Origin: Streptomyces sp. NBC_01237
GTDB taxonomy: Bacteria > Actinomycetota > Actinomycetes > Streptomycetales > Streptomycetaceae
DNA length: 64,000 nucleotides
Reading direction: 5' to 3'
NCBI RefSeq assembly: GCF_035917275.1
Contig: NZ_CP108508.1
Location: forward strand, 2,542,001 to 2,606,000
Numbering within the stretch: the stretch's first letter is position 1; the number at the start of each line of letters is the position of its first letter. A program made the translations under genes and the position numbers. The notes under the pieces were generated by a model that saw nothing but the letters and a program-made list of their open reading frames with translations, searched no databases and had not been told where the DNA came from. Below, piece by piece: positions 51,703 to 59,814 of the stretch.

Positions 51703-52892
51703 GCCACCGCATCACCATCGCCCCCAGCGGGTTCAAGGAGTCCCTCTCCGCCGCACGGGTGGCCGAGTCCATCGCCGTGGGCGTGCGACGGGTGTTCCCC
51801 GGCGCCGACCTCGATCTCGTCCCGCTCGTGGACGGCGGCGAGGGCACCGCCGAGGCGCTGGCCCTCGCCACGGGCGGCCGGCTGATCCCGTACGCCGCGA
51901 CCGGCCCGGTCGGTGAGCCGGTCGACTCGCACTTCGCCCTGCTGGGGCGGGACGCGCCGGGCCCCCTGACCGCCGTCGTGGAGATGGCGGCCGTGGCCGG
52001 TCTCGCCCTGGTACCGCCCGACCGGCGCGACCCGGGCACCACCACGACCCGTGGCGTGGGCGAACTGATCCTGGCCGCACTGGACCGGGGCGCCCGGCGG
52101 ATACTCGTCGGCTGCGGCGACTCCGGTACGTCGGACGGGGGCGCCGGGGCCCTCCAGGCGCTCGGCGCCCGGCTGACCGACCGCCGCGGCCGCGAACTCC
52201 CGCGCGGCGGTGCGGCACTCCGTTCTCTCCACCGCGTCGACCCGTCCGGGCTCGACCCCCGGCTCGCCACCACCGAACTCCTCGTGGCCTGCAACCCGTT
52301 CAATGTGCTGTGCGGCCCCCAGGGGGTGGCCCGCGTGTTCGGGCCGCAGAAGGGCGCGAGCCCCGCGGAGGTGGATGTGCTGTCCGCCGCCCTGGAGCGC
52401 TGGGCGGCGGTCCTCACCCGGGACCTCGCCCCCGTCGGGGACCTGGGTACGGACCCCGGCACCGGCGCCTCGGGAGGTCTGGGGGCCGGGCTGGCCGCCC
52501 TGGGGGCACGCCTGCTCCCCCGCTTCGACGTCCTCCTCGACCGGCTCGACCTCGACGCCCGGCTGGCACGGGCCGATCTCGTGATCACCGCTGAGGGCTC
52601 GCTCGACCACCAGACCGTACGGGGAAAGATCCCGGCGGAGGTCGCCCGCCGGGCGCACGCCGCGGGAGTGCCGGTGCTGGTGCTGGCCGGCACGATCGGA
52701 CCGGGCGCGCACGAGGTGCGGGCGGTCGGGGTGGACGCGTACAACGCGATCCTGCCCGCCCCCATGACGTTGCCCGAAGCGATCCACGGGAGCAGCGAAT
52801 TCCTCGCCGACGCCGCGGAGCGCTCACTGCGGATCATGGCGCTGGGCACCCGGCTCGCGCTGGCCGCCCGGCTCGCTCCCCTGGCGGCCTGA
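51699..52892 (+). CDS. Glycerate kinase (GarK/GlxK family)
   Basis: 397 residues. ITIAPSGFKESLSAARVAES (N-terminal signature), PLVDGGEGTAEAL, GCGDSGTSDGGAGALQALG, ACNPFNVLCGPQGVARVFGPQKG and DLVITAEGSLDHQTVRGK are all family motifs. Phosphorylates D-glycerate to 2-phosphoglycerate, in glyoxylate or glucarate breakdown. Starts by ATGA overlap with the DASS transporter gene: an uptake-plus-activation pair. Confidence 0.93.
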   Translation: MSHRITIAPSGFKESLSAARVAESIAVGVRRVFPGADLDLVPLVDGGEGTAEALALATGGRLIPYAATGPVGEPVDSHFALLGRDAPGPLTAVVEMAAVAGLALVPPDRRDPGTTTTRGVGELILAALDRGARRILVGCGDSGTSDGGAGALQALGARLTDRRGRELPRGGAALRSLHRVDPSGLDPRLATTELLVACNPFNVLCGPQGVARVFGPQKGASPAEVDVLSAALERWAAVLTRDLAPVGDLGTDPGTGASGGLGAGLAALGARLLPRFDVLLDRLDLDARLARADLVITAEGSLDHQTVRGKIPAEVARRAHAAGVPVLVLAGTIGPGAHEVRAVGVDAYNAILPAPMTLPEAIHGSSEFLADAAERSLRIMALGTRLALAARLAPLAA

Positions 52893-52951
52893 CGGACGGC
52901 CGGTACCGGGCAGCGGTCGGGCCAGGAGCCACGGCGGTTAGGCTCGGGGCC

Positions 52952-53767
52952 ATGGAGAGCCTGCGGAGCATCGACACCTGGCCGGTCCCCACGGCGGCGG
53001 CGGCCGTCGTACGGGCGGACGGCACCGTCCTCGGGACGCACGGCCCCACCGCGCACCGTTTCCCCCTCGCCTCGGTCACCAAGCCGCTCGCGGCCTACGC
53101 GGCGCTCGTGGCGTACGAGGAGGGGGCGGTCGAGCTGGACGAACCGGCCGGTCCCGAAGGGTCCACGGTGCGCCACCTCCTCGCGCACACCAGCGGCCTC
53201 GCCTTCGACGAGCACCGGGTGACGGCGCCTCCCGGCACCCGTCGGCTGTACTCCAACGCGGGCTTCGAGGTGCTCGGGGACCACATCGCCAAGGCGTCCG
53301 GCATCCCGTTTCCGGAGTATCTGCGCCAGGCGGTCCTGGAGCCGCTGGGCATGACGTCGACCACGCTGGACGGCTCGCCCGCCCGCGACGGTGTCTCGAC
53401 CGTGGACGACCTGGTCCGGTTCGCCGCCGAGGTCCAGGCCCCCCGCCTCCTCGACCCCCGTACGGTCCTCGAAGCCCAGACCGTGGTGCACCCGGGACTC
53501 AAGGGCGTACTGCCCGGCTACGGCCACCAGAACCCGAACGACTGGGGTCTCGGTTTCGAGATCCGGGACGCCAAGTCCCCGCACTGGACGGGCGCTTCCT
53601 CGTCCCCGGCCACCTTCGGACACTTCGGCCAGTCCGGTACGTTCCTGTGGATCGACCCGGTGGCGGGCGCGGCCTGCGTCGCGCTGACCGACCGGCCCTT
53701 CGGACCGTGGGCGGCCGAGGCGTGGACGCCGTTCACGGACGCGGTGCTGAGGGAGCTCGCGGCGTAA
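52952..53767 (+). CDS. Serine hydrolase, beta-lactamase/PBP4* family
   Basis: 271 residues, no signal peptide. SxxK: PLASVTKPLAAYA (Ser41, Lys44). YxN: LYSNAGFEVLG. HTSGLAF loop. Third box HFGQSGTF in place of KTG. Short for the family and probably a cytosolic esterase or aminopeptidase rather than a resistance enzyme. Its last 35 bases overlap, antisense, the end of the anti-sigma-like gene. Confidence 0.88.
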   Translation: MESLRSIDTWPVPTAAAAVVRADGTVLGTHGPTAHRFPLASVTKPLAAYAALVAYEEGAVELDEPAGPEGSTVRHLLAHTSGLAFDEHRVTAPPGTRRLYSNAGFEVLGDHIAKASGIPFPEYLRQAVLEPLGMTSTTLDGSPARDGVSTVDDLVRFAAEVQAPRLLDPRTVLEAQTVVHPGLKGVLPGYGHQNPNDWGLGFEIRDAKSPHWTGASSSPATFGHFGQSGTFLWIDPVAGAACVALTDRPFGPWAAEAWTPFTDAVLRELAA

Positions 53768-54212
53768 CCGGGGGGCGGGCGGCCCCCGGCGCGGCGGACA
53801 CGCACTCGAACCACACCGTCTTGCCGCGGCCGTCCCGCCGTGTCTCCACACCCCACTTGTCGGTGACGGCGTCGACCAGGAGCAGCCCGCGGCCGCCCTC
53901 GTCGAGCACTTCACCCACAGCGACGGCGGGTTCCTGCGGGTCGGCGTCCGCCACCTCCACGCGCACACCGTCACCGTCCGGCAGCCGGAAGACGAAGGTC
54001 TGACAACGACGCCCCGGTACGTGCCGGACGACATTGGCGATCAGCTCGGTGAGCGCGAGTTCCGCCGCGTCGGCGACATCGAGCAGCGCCCAGCCGGTGA
54101 GGTACGTGCGCAGGATGCGGCGCAGATGCCGGGCCGAGTGCTCACCCATCGCGAATTCGGCGCGGTACGCGGGCTCTCCGGGGTCGGGCCGGGGAGCAGT
54201 TACGTGATTCAT
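53733..54212 (-). CDS. Anti-sigma-factor-like ATP-binding protein (HATPase_c_2, RsbW/SpoIIAB type)
   Basis: 159 residues. AELALTELIANVVRHVPGRR (N-box with Glu/Asn), VEVADADPQEP (D-box), and GRGLLLVDAVTDKWGVE (G-box) show a GHKL serine-kinase fold. Streptomyces has dozens, many beside XRE/DUF397 pairs as here; the gene is divergent from that pair. May bind a sigma or anti-anti-sigma factor. The C-terminus is Pro/Ala-rich. Confidence 0.85.
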   Translation of the reverse strand: MNHVTAPRPDPGEPAYRAEFAMGEHSARHLRRILRTYLTGWALLDVADAAELALTELIANVVRHVPGRRCQTFVFRLPDGDGVRVEVADADPQEPAVAVGEVLDEGGRGLLLVDAVTDKWGVETRRDGRGKTVWFECVSAAPGAARPPVTPRAPSAPRP

Positions 54213-54297
54213 GTCACCATCGTGCGACCGACTGGCTACGCTCGGCTACGTACGGAAACGAACGCCGCCAGGCGTTGAACGCCGGAGGTCCCCCGCA

Positions 54298-55146
54298 GTG
54301 GCCAACATCCAGTCCCTCGATCCCAGCGCCTCCCCCCTGGACTACTACGGCTGGGAATTGCGCCGCCAACGCGAGGCGGCCGGCCTGAGACAGGGCCAGT
54401 TGGGCGCGCTCATCTTCTGCACGGGCTCGCTGATCGGCCAGATCGAGACGACGAAGAAGGTCCCCACCCGTGACTTCTCCGAGCGCCTGGACGCCGCGCT
54501 CGGTACGGACGGGGTGTTCTCGCGGCTGATCGGCCTGGTCCTGCGCAGCCAGCTGCCGACCTGGTTCCAGCCGTACGCGGACATGGAGGCGAAGGCCGCG
54601 TACATCTCGACGTACCAGGCTCAGGTGGTGTACGGACTGTTGCAGACGGAGGAGTACGCGCGGGCGGTGCTCGCCACCGGCATGCCGGACGATCTGGAAG
54701 GTCTGCTGGCGGGCCGTATGGAGCGCCAGCGCATCCTGGATCGGGAGAAGCCGCCGATGGCGTGGGCGATCCTCGACGAGGCCGTACTGCACCGCCCGAT
54801 CGGCGGCCACGAGGTCATGCGCGCACAACTCGGCAAGCTGTTGGAGTTCTCCGCGCACCGCTGGATGCGGATTCAGGTGCTGCCCTTCGCGGCTGGTGAA
54901 CATGCAAGCCTGGATGGGGCGTTCACCACCATGCGCTTCGATGACGACCCGGACATCATCTATACCGAGGACCTCATCTCCGGCCATATGACCGCCAGTC
55001 CCGACACGGTCAGGGAGGCCTCGCTCCGATACGCTCATCTCCAGGCCACCGCACTCTCCGTGGAGGATTCGGTGGCGCTGATCGCCCGCGTGATGGAGGA
55101 GCGTTATGGAGACCGGCCCCGATCTGAAGTGCGCGCAGTGGCGTAA
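54298..55146 (+). CDS. XRE-family regulator with DUF5753 (WhiJ-like)
   Basis: 282 residues, GTG start after GGAGGT. HTH_31: LDYYGWELRRQREAAGLRQG with SLIGQIETTKKVPT. The DUF5753 C-domain: WFQPYADMEAKAAYISTYQ, VYGLLQTEEYARAVL, MAWAILDEAVLHRPIGG, IQVLPFAAGEHASLDGAFT. Overlaps the DUF397 gene by 41 bp. Such pairs control development and secondary metabolism (whiJ, abaA loci; the Scr1/Scr2 pair). Probably binds DNA with the DUF397 protein as co-factor or antidote. Confidence 0.9.
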   Translation: MANIQSLDPSASPLDYYGWELRRQREAAGLRQGQLGALIFCTGSLIGQIETTKKVPTRDFSERLDAALGTDGVFSRLIGLVLRSQLPTWFQPYADMEAKAAYISTYQAQVVYGLLQTEEYARAVLATGMPDDLEGLLAGRMERQRILDREKPPMAWAILDEAVLHRPIGGHEVMRAQLGKLLEFSAHRWMRIQVLPFAAGEHASLDGAFTTMRFDDDPDIIYTEDLISGHMTASPDTVREASLRYAHLQATALSVEDSVALIARVMEERYGDRPRSEVRAVA

Positions 55147-55372
55147 GTCCAGCTACAGCGGGAACACCGGCGGAGAGTGCGTCGAGTGCACCGTCACCGG
55201 CGGCGCGGCCTGGCAGAAGTCGTCCTACAGCGGAAGCACCGGCGGAGAGTGCGTCGAGATGGCGGACGCCTCCTGCGGCTCCGTCCCCGTCCGCGACAGC
55301 AAGAACCCGGACGGGCCCGTCATCGTCCTCGGGGCCGACGCCTGGCGGGCGTTCGTGGACGGGCTGCGCTGA
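55106..55372 (+). CDS. DUF397 protein with an internal duplication
   Basis: 88 residues. The DUF397 start motif occurs twice: QWRKSSYSGNTGGECVE and, 27 residues later, WQKSSYSGSTGGECVE, followed by one normal end (VPVRDSKNPDGPVIVLGADA, WRAFVDGLR). So the N-terminal half is duplicated; usual members are about 60-70 residues. GGAGGAG lies 5 nt before the ATG, inside the regulator gene. Partner of the DUF5753 regulator. Confidence 0.9.
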   Translation: METGPDLKCAQWRKSSYSGNTGGECVECTVTGGAAWQKSSYSGSTGGECVEMADASCGSVPVRDSKNPDGPVIVLGADAWRAFVDGLR

Positions 55373-55489
55373 TCGGCCGGCCCGGTTGACCCGGCCGCCC
55401 CACGCCTACCGCCCCCGATGCGAGGCACACGGGCGCCGGGTCCTGGTCTCGGAGGTGCGGGGCCCCGGTCAGGAGTCACCCGCCCGCTC

Positions 55490-56146
55490 TCAGCCCGCGA
55501 GCTCCCAGATCAGCAGCTCCGCCGCGCCCGTCGCGACCGCTTCCAGCCCTTCGGCCTCCGTGATCCGCGCCGCGTCACCGGGCCCCAACTCCTGCCCGCC
55601 CAGGGCGACCCGGCCCCGTACCACGTGCACGTACAGACGTACCGCGTCCGGCACCGCGGCCCGTTCGCCGTCACCGAGTCTGTGCACCCGGAGCGTCGCC
55701 CCGGCACCGGACACCTCGTACGGGGTGGAGTCGGCGAGGCCGGGGACGACGGTGTACGCGGGTTCGCCGCCCGGCTCCAGCGGGGCCAGCCACACCTGAA
55801 GGAAGGTCAGCGGGGCGTCCGCGTCGTTGCGTTCGACGTGGCGCACGCCCGCGGCGGCGCTCAGGTGCTGGAGGTCCCCGGCGCGGACGACCGTGGAGCG
55901 GCCCGTCGAATCGCGGTGGGTCAGTTCGCCCTCGATCACCCAGGTGACGATCTCGGTGTGGCTGTGCGGATGCTCGTCGAAGCCCGCGCCGGGGGCGAGC
56001 CGCTCCTCGTTGCAGGCCAGGAACGCGCCGAAGCGGAGGTTGTCGGGGTCGTAGAAACGTCCGAACGAGAAGGCGTGCAGGGACTCGATCCCGGCCGCCG
56101 CGTCCCCGCCCGCGTAGCGGCTGTCCGACCTGTGTACGGAAATCAC
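55490..56146 (-). CDS. Pirin-family protein (cupin)
   Basis: 218 residues from the GTG. The metal-binding cupin motif FDEHPHSHTEIVTWVIEGEL THRDSTG supplies three His and a Glu; the N-terminus has FSFGRFYDPDNLRFGAFLACNEERLAPGAG. The C-terminal cupin is weaker. Some pirins are quercetin dioxygenases or redox co-regulators, and one modulates fatty-acid beta-oxidation in Streptomyces. Divergent from fasR (57 bp), a suggestive but unproven link to lipid metabolism. Confidence 0.88.
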   Translation of the reverse strand: MISVHRSDSRYAGGDAAAGIESLHAFSFGRFYDPDNLRFGAFLACNEERLAPGAGFDEHPHSHTEIVTWVIEGELTHRDSTGRSTVVRAGDLQHLSAAAGVRHVERNDADAPLTFLQVWLAPLEPGGEPAYTVVPGLADSTPYEVSGAGATLRVHRLGDGERAAVPDAVRLYVHVVRGRVALGGQELGPGDAARITEAEGLEAVATGAAELLIWELAG

Positions 56147-56203
56147 CGGACCACGGTAGCCCGGCCCCCCGACCACCTGCCCCGATAAGGCAGTCTTGGG
56201 TAC

Positions 56204-57403
56204 GTGCCCCGACCCGATCCTGAGCAGCCCGCTGCGAACGACGCCCACCTGCATGCCGCGACCCTGAAGCGCCTGGAGCAGTCCTCCGGCCGGCTGGCCG
56301 CGAACGCCATCGCCCGCATGGACGAGACGCTGCCGTGGTACCGGGCGATGCCCCCGGAGAACCGGTCCTGGATCGGCCTGGTCGCCCAGGCCGGCATCGC
56401 CGCCTTCACCGAGTGGTTCCGGCATCCGGAGACCCCGCAGGCCATCTCCACCGATGTGTTCGGTACGGCTCCGCGCGAGCTGACCCGGGCGATCACCCTG
56501 CGGCAGACCGTGGAGATGGTGCGGACGACGATCGAGGTCATGGAGACCGCGATCGAGGAGGTCGCCGCGCCCGGCGACGAGTCGGTGCTGCGCGAGGCGC
56601 TGCTCGTCTACGCCCGGGAGATCGCCTTCGCGACCGCCCAGGTGTACGCCCAGGCCGCCGAGGCCCGGGGCGCGTGGGACGCCCGGCTGGAATCCCTCGT
56701 GGTGAACGCGGTGCTCTCCGGGGAGGCGGACGAGGGTGCCGTGTCCCGGGCCGCCGCGCTCGGCTGGAACTCCCCCGAGCATGTCTGCGTGATCCTGGGC
56801 ACCGCGCCCGACGGGGACAGCGAGCTGACCGTGGAGGCGATCCGGCGGGCCGCCCGGCATGCCAAGCTCCAGGTCCTGACCGGCGTACTGGGCACCCGTC
56901 TCGTCGTCATCGCCGGTGGCAGCGACAATCCGCTCCAGGTCGCGAAGGGCCTGATCGGGCCGTATGCGGCGGGGCCCGTGGTCGCCGGCCCCGTGGTGCC
57001 CGACCTGCTCGCCGCCACCCGGTCCGCGCAGGCCGCGGCGGCCGGGCTGAAGGCCTGCTCGGCGTGGCAGGACGCGCCGCGCCCGGTACTGGCGGACGAT
57101 CTCCTTCCGGAGCGCGCGATGGCGGGCGACCCCGCCGCGCGGGACCAGTTGGTGGAGGAGATCTACAGACCGCTGGAGGAGGCGGGTTCGGCACTCCTGG
57201 AGACTCTGAGTGTCTATCTGGAGCAGGCGAGCAGCCTCGAAGGTGCCGCCAGGATGCTCTTCGTCCACCCCAACACCGTGCGCTACCGGCTACGACGTGT
57301 GACCGACGTCACCGGCTGGTCACCGTCCGATGTGCGCTCGGCGTTCACCCTGCGAATCGCCCTCATCCTGGGGCGCTTGGCCGCGGCGGATCCTCAGTCC
57401 TAG
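56204..57403 (+). CDS. fasR: FasR-type PucR-family activator of fatty-acid synthesis genes
   Basis: 399 residues, GTG start. N-terminal helical domain (LEQSSGRLAANAIARMDETLPWY), a GGDEF-like central part and the C-terminal PucR HTH (VYLEQASSLEGAARMLFVHP then NTVRYRLRRVTDVTGW). Located directly upstream of fabD in the order known for S. coelicolor FasR, which activates the fabD-fabH-acpP-fabF operon. Identification rests on HTH type and position. Confidence 0.88.
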   Translation: MPRPDPEQPAANDAHLHAATLKRLEQSSGRLAANAIARMDETLPWYRAMPPENRSWIGLVAQAGIAAFTEWFRHPETPQAISTDVFGTAPRELTRAITLRQTVEMVRTTIEVMETAIEEVAAPGDESVLREALLVYAREIAFATAQVYAQAAEARGAWDARLESLVVNAVLSGEADEGAVSRAAALGWNSPEHVCVILGTAPDGDSELTVEAIRRAARHAKLQVLTGVLGTRLVVIAGGSDNPLQVAKGLIGPYAAGPVVAGPVVPDLLAATRSAQAAAAGLKACSAWQDAPRPVLADDLLPERAMAGDPAARDQLVEEIYRPLEEAGSALLETLSVYLEQASSLEGAARMLFVHPNTVRYRLRRVTDVTGWSPSDVRSAFTLRIALILGRLAAADPQS

Positions 57404-57492
57404 ACTTTTGTCGGACTTCAACAATTCCCCCGACGGTTCTTCGTCCCTGTCCCCACGGGCGTACCGGGCCGTCCACAAGAGAGAGTGTGAGG

Positions 57493-58407
57493 GTGCTCGT
57501 ACTCGTCGCTCCCGGCCAAGGCGCTCAGACGCCCGGCTTCCTGACTCCCTGGCTCGACCTCCCCGGTGCCACCGACCGCATCGCGGCCTGGTCCGACGCC
57601 ATCGGGCTCGACCTTGCCCACTACGGCACGAAGGCCGACGCGGACGAGATCCGCGACACGGCGGTGGCCCAGCCACTGCTCGTCGCCGCGGGTCTGCTGT
57701 CGGCCGCCGCCCTCGACGCCTCCCCCGGTGTCGTCGCGGGCCACAGCGTCGGTGAGATCACCGCCGCCGCACTCGCCGGTGTCATCGACGACGATGCCGC
57801 GCTCCGTCTCGTACGCACCCGGGGGCTCGGCATGGCCGAGGCCGCCGCGGTCACCGAGACCGGCATGGCGGCGCTGCTCGGCGGCGACCCCGACGTCTCG
57901 GTCGCCCATCTGGAGAAGCTGGGCCTGACCCCGGCCAACATCAACGGTGGCGGCCAGATCGTCGCGGCGGGCACGGCCGCGCAGATCGCCGCACTGGTCG
58001 CCGACATGCCCGAGGGCGTACGCCGCGTGGTGCCGCTCAAGGTGGCCGGCGCGTTCCACACGCACCACATGGCCCCGGCCGTGGAGAAGCTGCGCGTGGC
58101 CGCCGCGGACCTCAAGGTCTCCGAGCCGACCGTGACGTACGTCTCCAACGCCGACGGCGCCACGGTCGCCACCGGCGCCGAGATCATCTCCCGGCTCGTC
58201 GGACAGGTCGCCAATCCGGTCCGCTGGGACCTGTGCATGGAGACCTTCCAGGCACTCGGGGTGACCGCACTCGTCGAAGCCTGCCCCGGCGGCACCCTCA
58301 CCGGGCTGGCCAAGCGGGCGCTGCCCGGAGTGAAGACCCTCGCGCTCAAGACACCCGACGACCTCGACGCGGCCCGCGCGCTCATCTCCGAGCACGCGGG
58401 TGCCTAA
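57493..58407 (+). CDS. fabD: Malonyl-CoA:ACP transacylase
   Basis: 304 residues. LVLVAPGQGAQTPGFL (GQGxQ oxyanion loop), nucleophile Ser in VVAGHSVGEITA (S85), Arg in LVRTRGLGMAEAA, catalytic His in VAGAFHTHHMAPA, and PVRWDLCMETF. Loads malonate onto ACP for fatty-acid synthesis and often also for polyketides. The start is GTG 57493 (GAGAG 7 nt upstream), matching the usual N-terminus; a GTG six bases earlier is possible. Confidence 0.95.
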   Translation: MLVLVAPGQGAQTPGFLTPWLDLPGATDRIAAWSDAIGLDLAHYGTKADADEIRDTAVAQPLLVAAGLLSAAALDASPGVVAGHSVGEITAAALAGVIDDDAALRLVRTRGLGMAEAAAVTETGMAALLGGDPDVSVAHLEKLGLTPANINGGGQIVAAGTAAQIAALVADMPEGVRRVVPLKVAGAFHTHHMAPAVEKLRVAAADLKVSEPTVTYVSNADGATVATGAEIISRLVGQVANPVRWDLCMETFQALGVTALVEACPGGTLTGLAKRALPGVKTLALKTPDDLDAARALISEHAGA

Positions 58408-58420
58408 GGAGCCCGAGAGC

Positions 58421-59422
58421 ATGTCGAAGATCAGGCCCAGCCAGGGCGCCGCGTACGCGCGCATCATGGGTGTCGGCGGCTACCGCCCCACCCGTGTCGT
58501 GCCGAACGAGGTGATCCTCGAAACGATCGACTCCTCCGACGAGTGGATCCGCTCGCGTTCCGGCATCGCCACCCGCCACTGGGCCTCCGACGAGGAGACC
58601 GTGTCCGCGATGTCCGTCGAGGCGTCGGGCAAGGCGATCGCCGATGCCGGGATCACGCCCGAGCAGATCGGCGCGGTCATCGTCTCCACCGTCTCGCACT
58701 TCAAGCAGACCCCGGCCATCGCGACCGAGATCGCCCACAAGATCGGCGCGGGCAGGCCCGCCGCCTTCGACATCTCCGCCGGCTGCGCGGGCTTCGGCTA
58801 CGGCCTGACCCTCGCCAAGGGCATGATCGTCGAGGGCTCGGCGGAGTACGTCCTGGTGATCGGCGTGGAGCGGCTCAGCGACCTCACCGACCTGGAGGAC
58901 CGTGCGACGGCCTTCCTGTTCGGCGACGGCGCGGGCGCGGTCGTCGTCGGTCCCTCGAAGGAGCCGGCCATCGGCCCCACCGTCTGGGGTTCCGAGGGCG
59001 ACAAGTCCGAGACCATCAAGCAGACCGTGGCCTGGGACGTGTTCCACACCGACCGTCCGGAGAAGTTCCCGGCCATCACGCAGGAGGGCCAGGCGGTCTT
59101 CCGCTGGGCCGTCTTCGAGATGGCGAAGGTCGCCCAGCAGGCGCTGGACGCGGCCGGGATCGCCCCGGAAGACCTGGACGTCTTCATTCCGCACCAGGCC
59201 AACATGCGGATCATCGACTCGATGGTGAAGACCCTGAAGCTGCCGGAGCACGTCACGGTCGCCCGCGACGTGGAAACCACCGGCAACACGTCCGCCGCCT
59301 CGATTCCGCTCGCAATGGAGCGGCTCCTGGCGACCGGTCAGGCGAAGAGCGGCGACACCGCGCTCGTCATCGGCTTCGGGGCGGGTCTCGTCTACGCCGC
59401 GACGGTCGTTACCCTCCCCTAG
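58421..59422 (+). CDS. fabH: Beta-ketoacyl-ACP synthase III
   Basis: 333 residues. Active-site Cys in DISAGCAGFGYG (C122), His in FIPHQANMRIID and Asn in VETTGNTSAASIP complete the Cys-His-Asn triad. Uses acyl-CoA starters (in Streptomyces mainly isobutyryl- and methylbutyryl-CoA) and malonyl-ACP to begin chains. AAGGAG 10 nt upstream of the ATG; 13 bp after fabD. Confidence 0.96.
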   Translation: MSKIRPSQGAAYARIMGVGGYRPTRVVPNEVILETIDSSDEWIRSRSGIATRHWASDEETVSAMSVEASGKAIADAGITPEQIGAVIVSTVSHFKQTPAIATEIAHKIGAGRPAAFDISAGCAGFGYGLTLAKGMIVEGSAEYVLVIGVERLSDLTDLEDRATAFLFGDGAGAVVVGPSKEPAIGPTVWGSEGDKSETIKQTVAWDVFHTDRPEKFPAITQEGQAVFRWAVFEMAKVAQQALDAAGIAPEDLDVFIPHQANMRIIDSMVKTLKLPEHVTVARDVETTGNTSAASIPLAMERLLATGQAKSGDTALVIGFGAGLVYAATVVTLP

Positions 59423-59486
59423 GCACACCGGACCTTTTGGTCCGGCACACCCGAACCCTGAAGAAAACCATCGAAGGAGCGCCAAC

Positions 59487-59735
59487 ATGGCCGCCACCCA
59501 GGAAGAGATCGTCACCGGTCTCGCCGAGATCGTCAACGAGATCGCCGGAATCCCGGTCGAGGACGTCCAGCTGGACAAGTCCTTCACCGACGACCTGGAC
59601 GTCGACTCGCTGTCCATGGTCGAGGTCGTCGTCGCCGCCGAAGAGCGCTTCGACGTCAAGATCCCCGACGAGGACGTCAAGAACCTCAAGACGGTCGGCG
59701 ACGCCGCCGACTACATCCTGAAGCACCAGGGCTGA
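59487..59735 (+). CDS. acpP: Acyl carrier protein
   Basis: 82 residues, acidic. Phosphopantetheine site DDLDVDSLSMVEVVVAAEER with Ser41; C-terminal helix DEDVKNLKTVGDAADYILKH. Carries the growing acyl chain among the adjacent enzymes. GAAGGAGCGCCAAC before the ATG is a strong ribosome site, consistent with the high level of ACP needed. Confidence 0.97.
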   Translation: MAATQEEIVTGLAEIVNEIAGIPVEDVQLDKSFTDDLDVDSLSMVEVVVAAEERFDVKIPDEDVKNLKTVGDAADYILKHQG

Positions 59736-59814
59736 TCCAGCCCCGGCTCGTGTGTCGCCACCCGGCGGTGGCGCCGCTGATTCACGACCCTCTACACGTG
59801 GAGAAGATTTTCCA

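Noticed and set aside
50436..52787. Very long minus-strand ORFs across the DASS and glycerate kinase genes
   Set aside because: Shadow frames; no ribosome sites, motifs or sensible composition.
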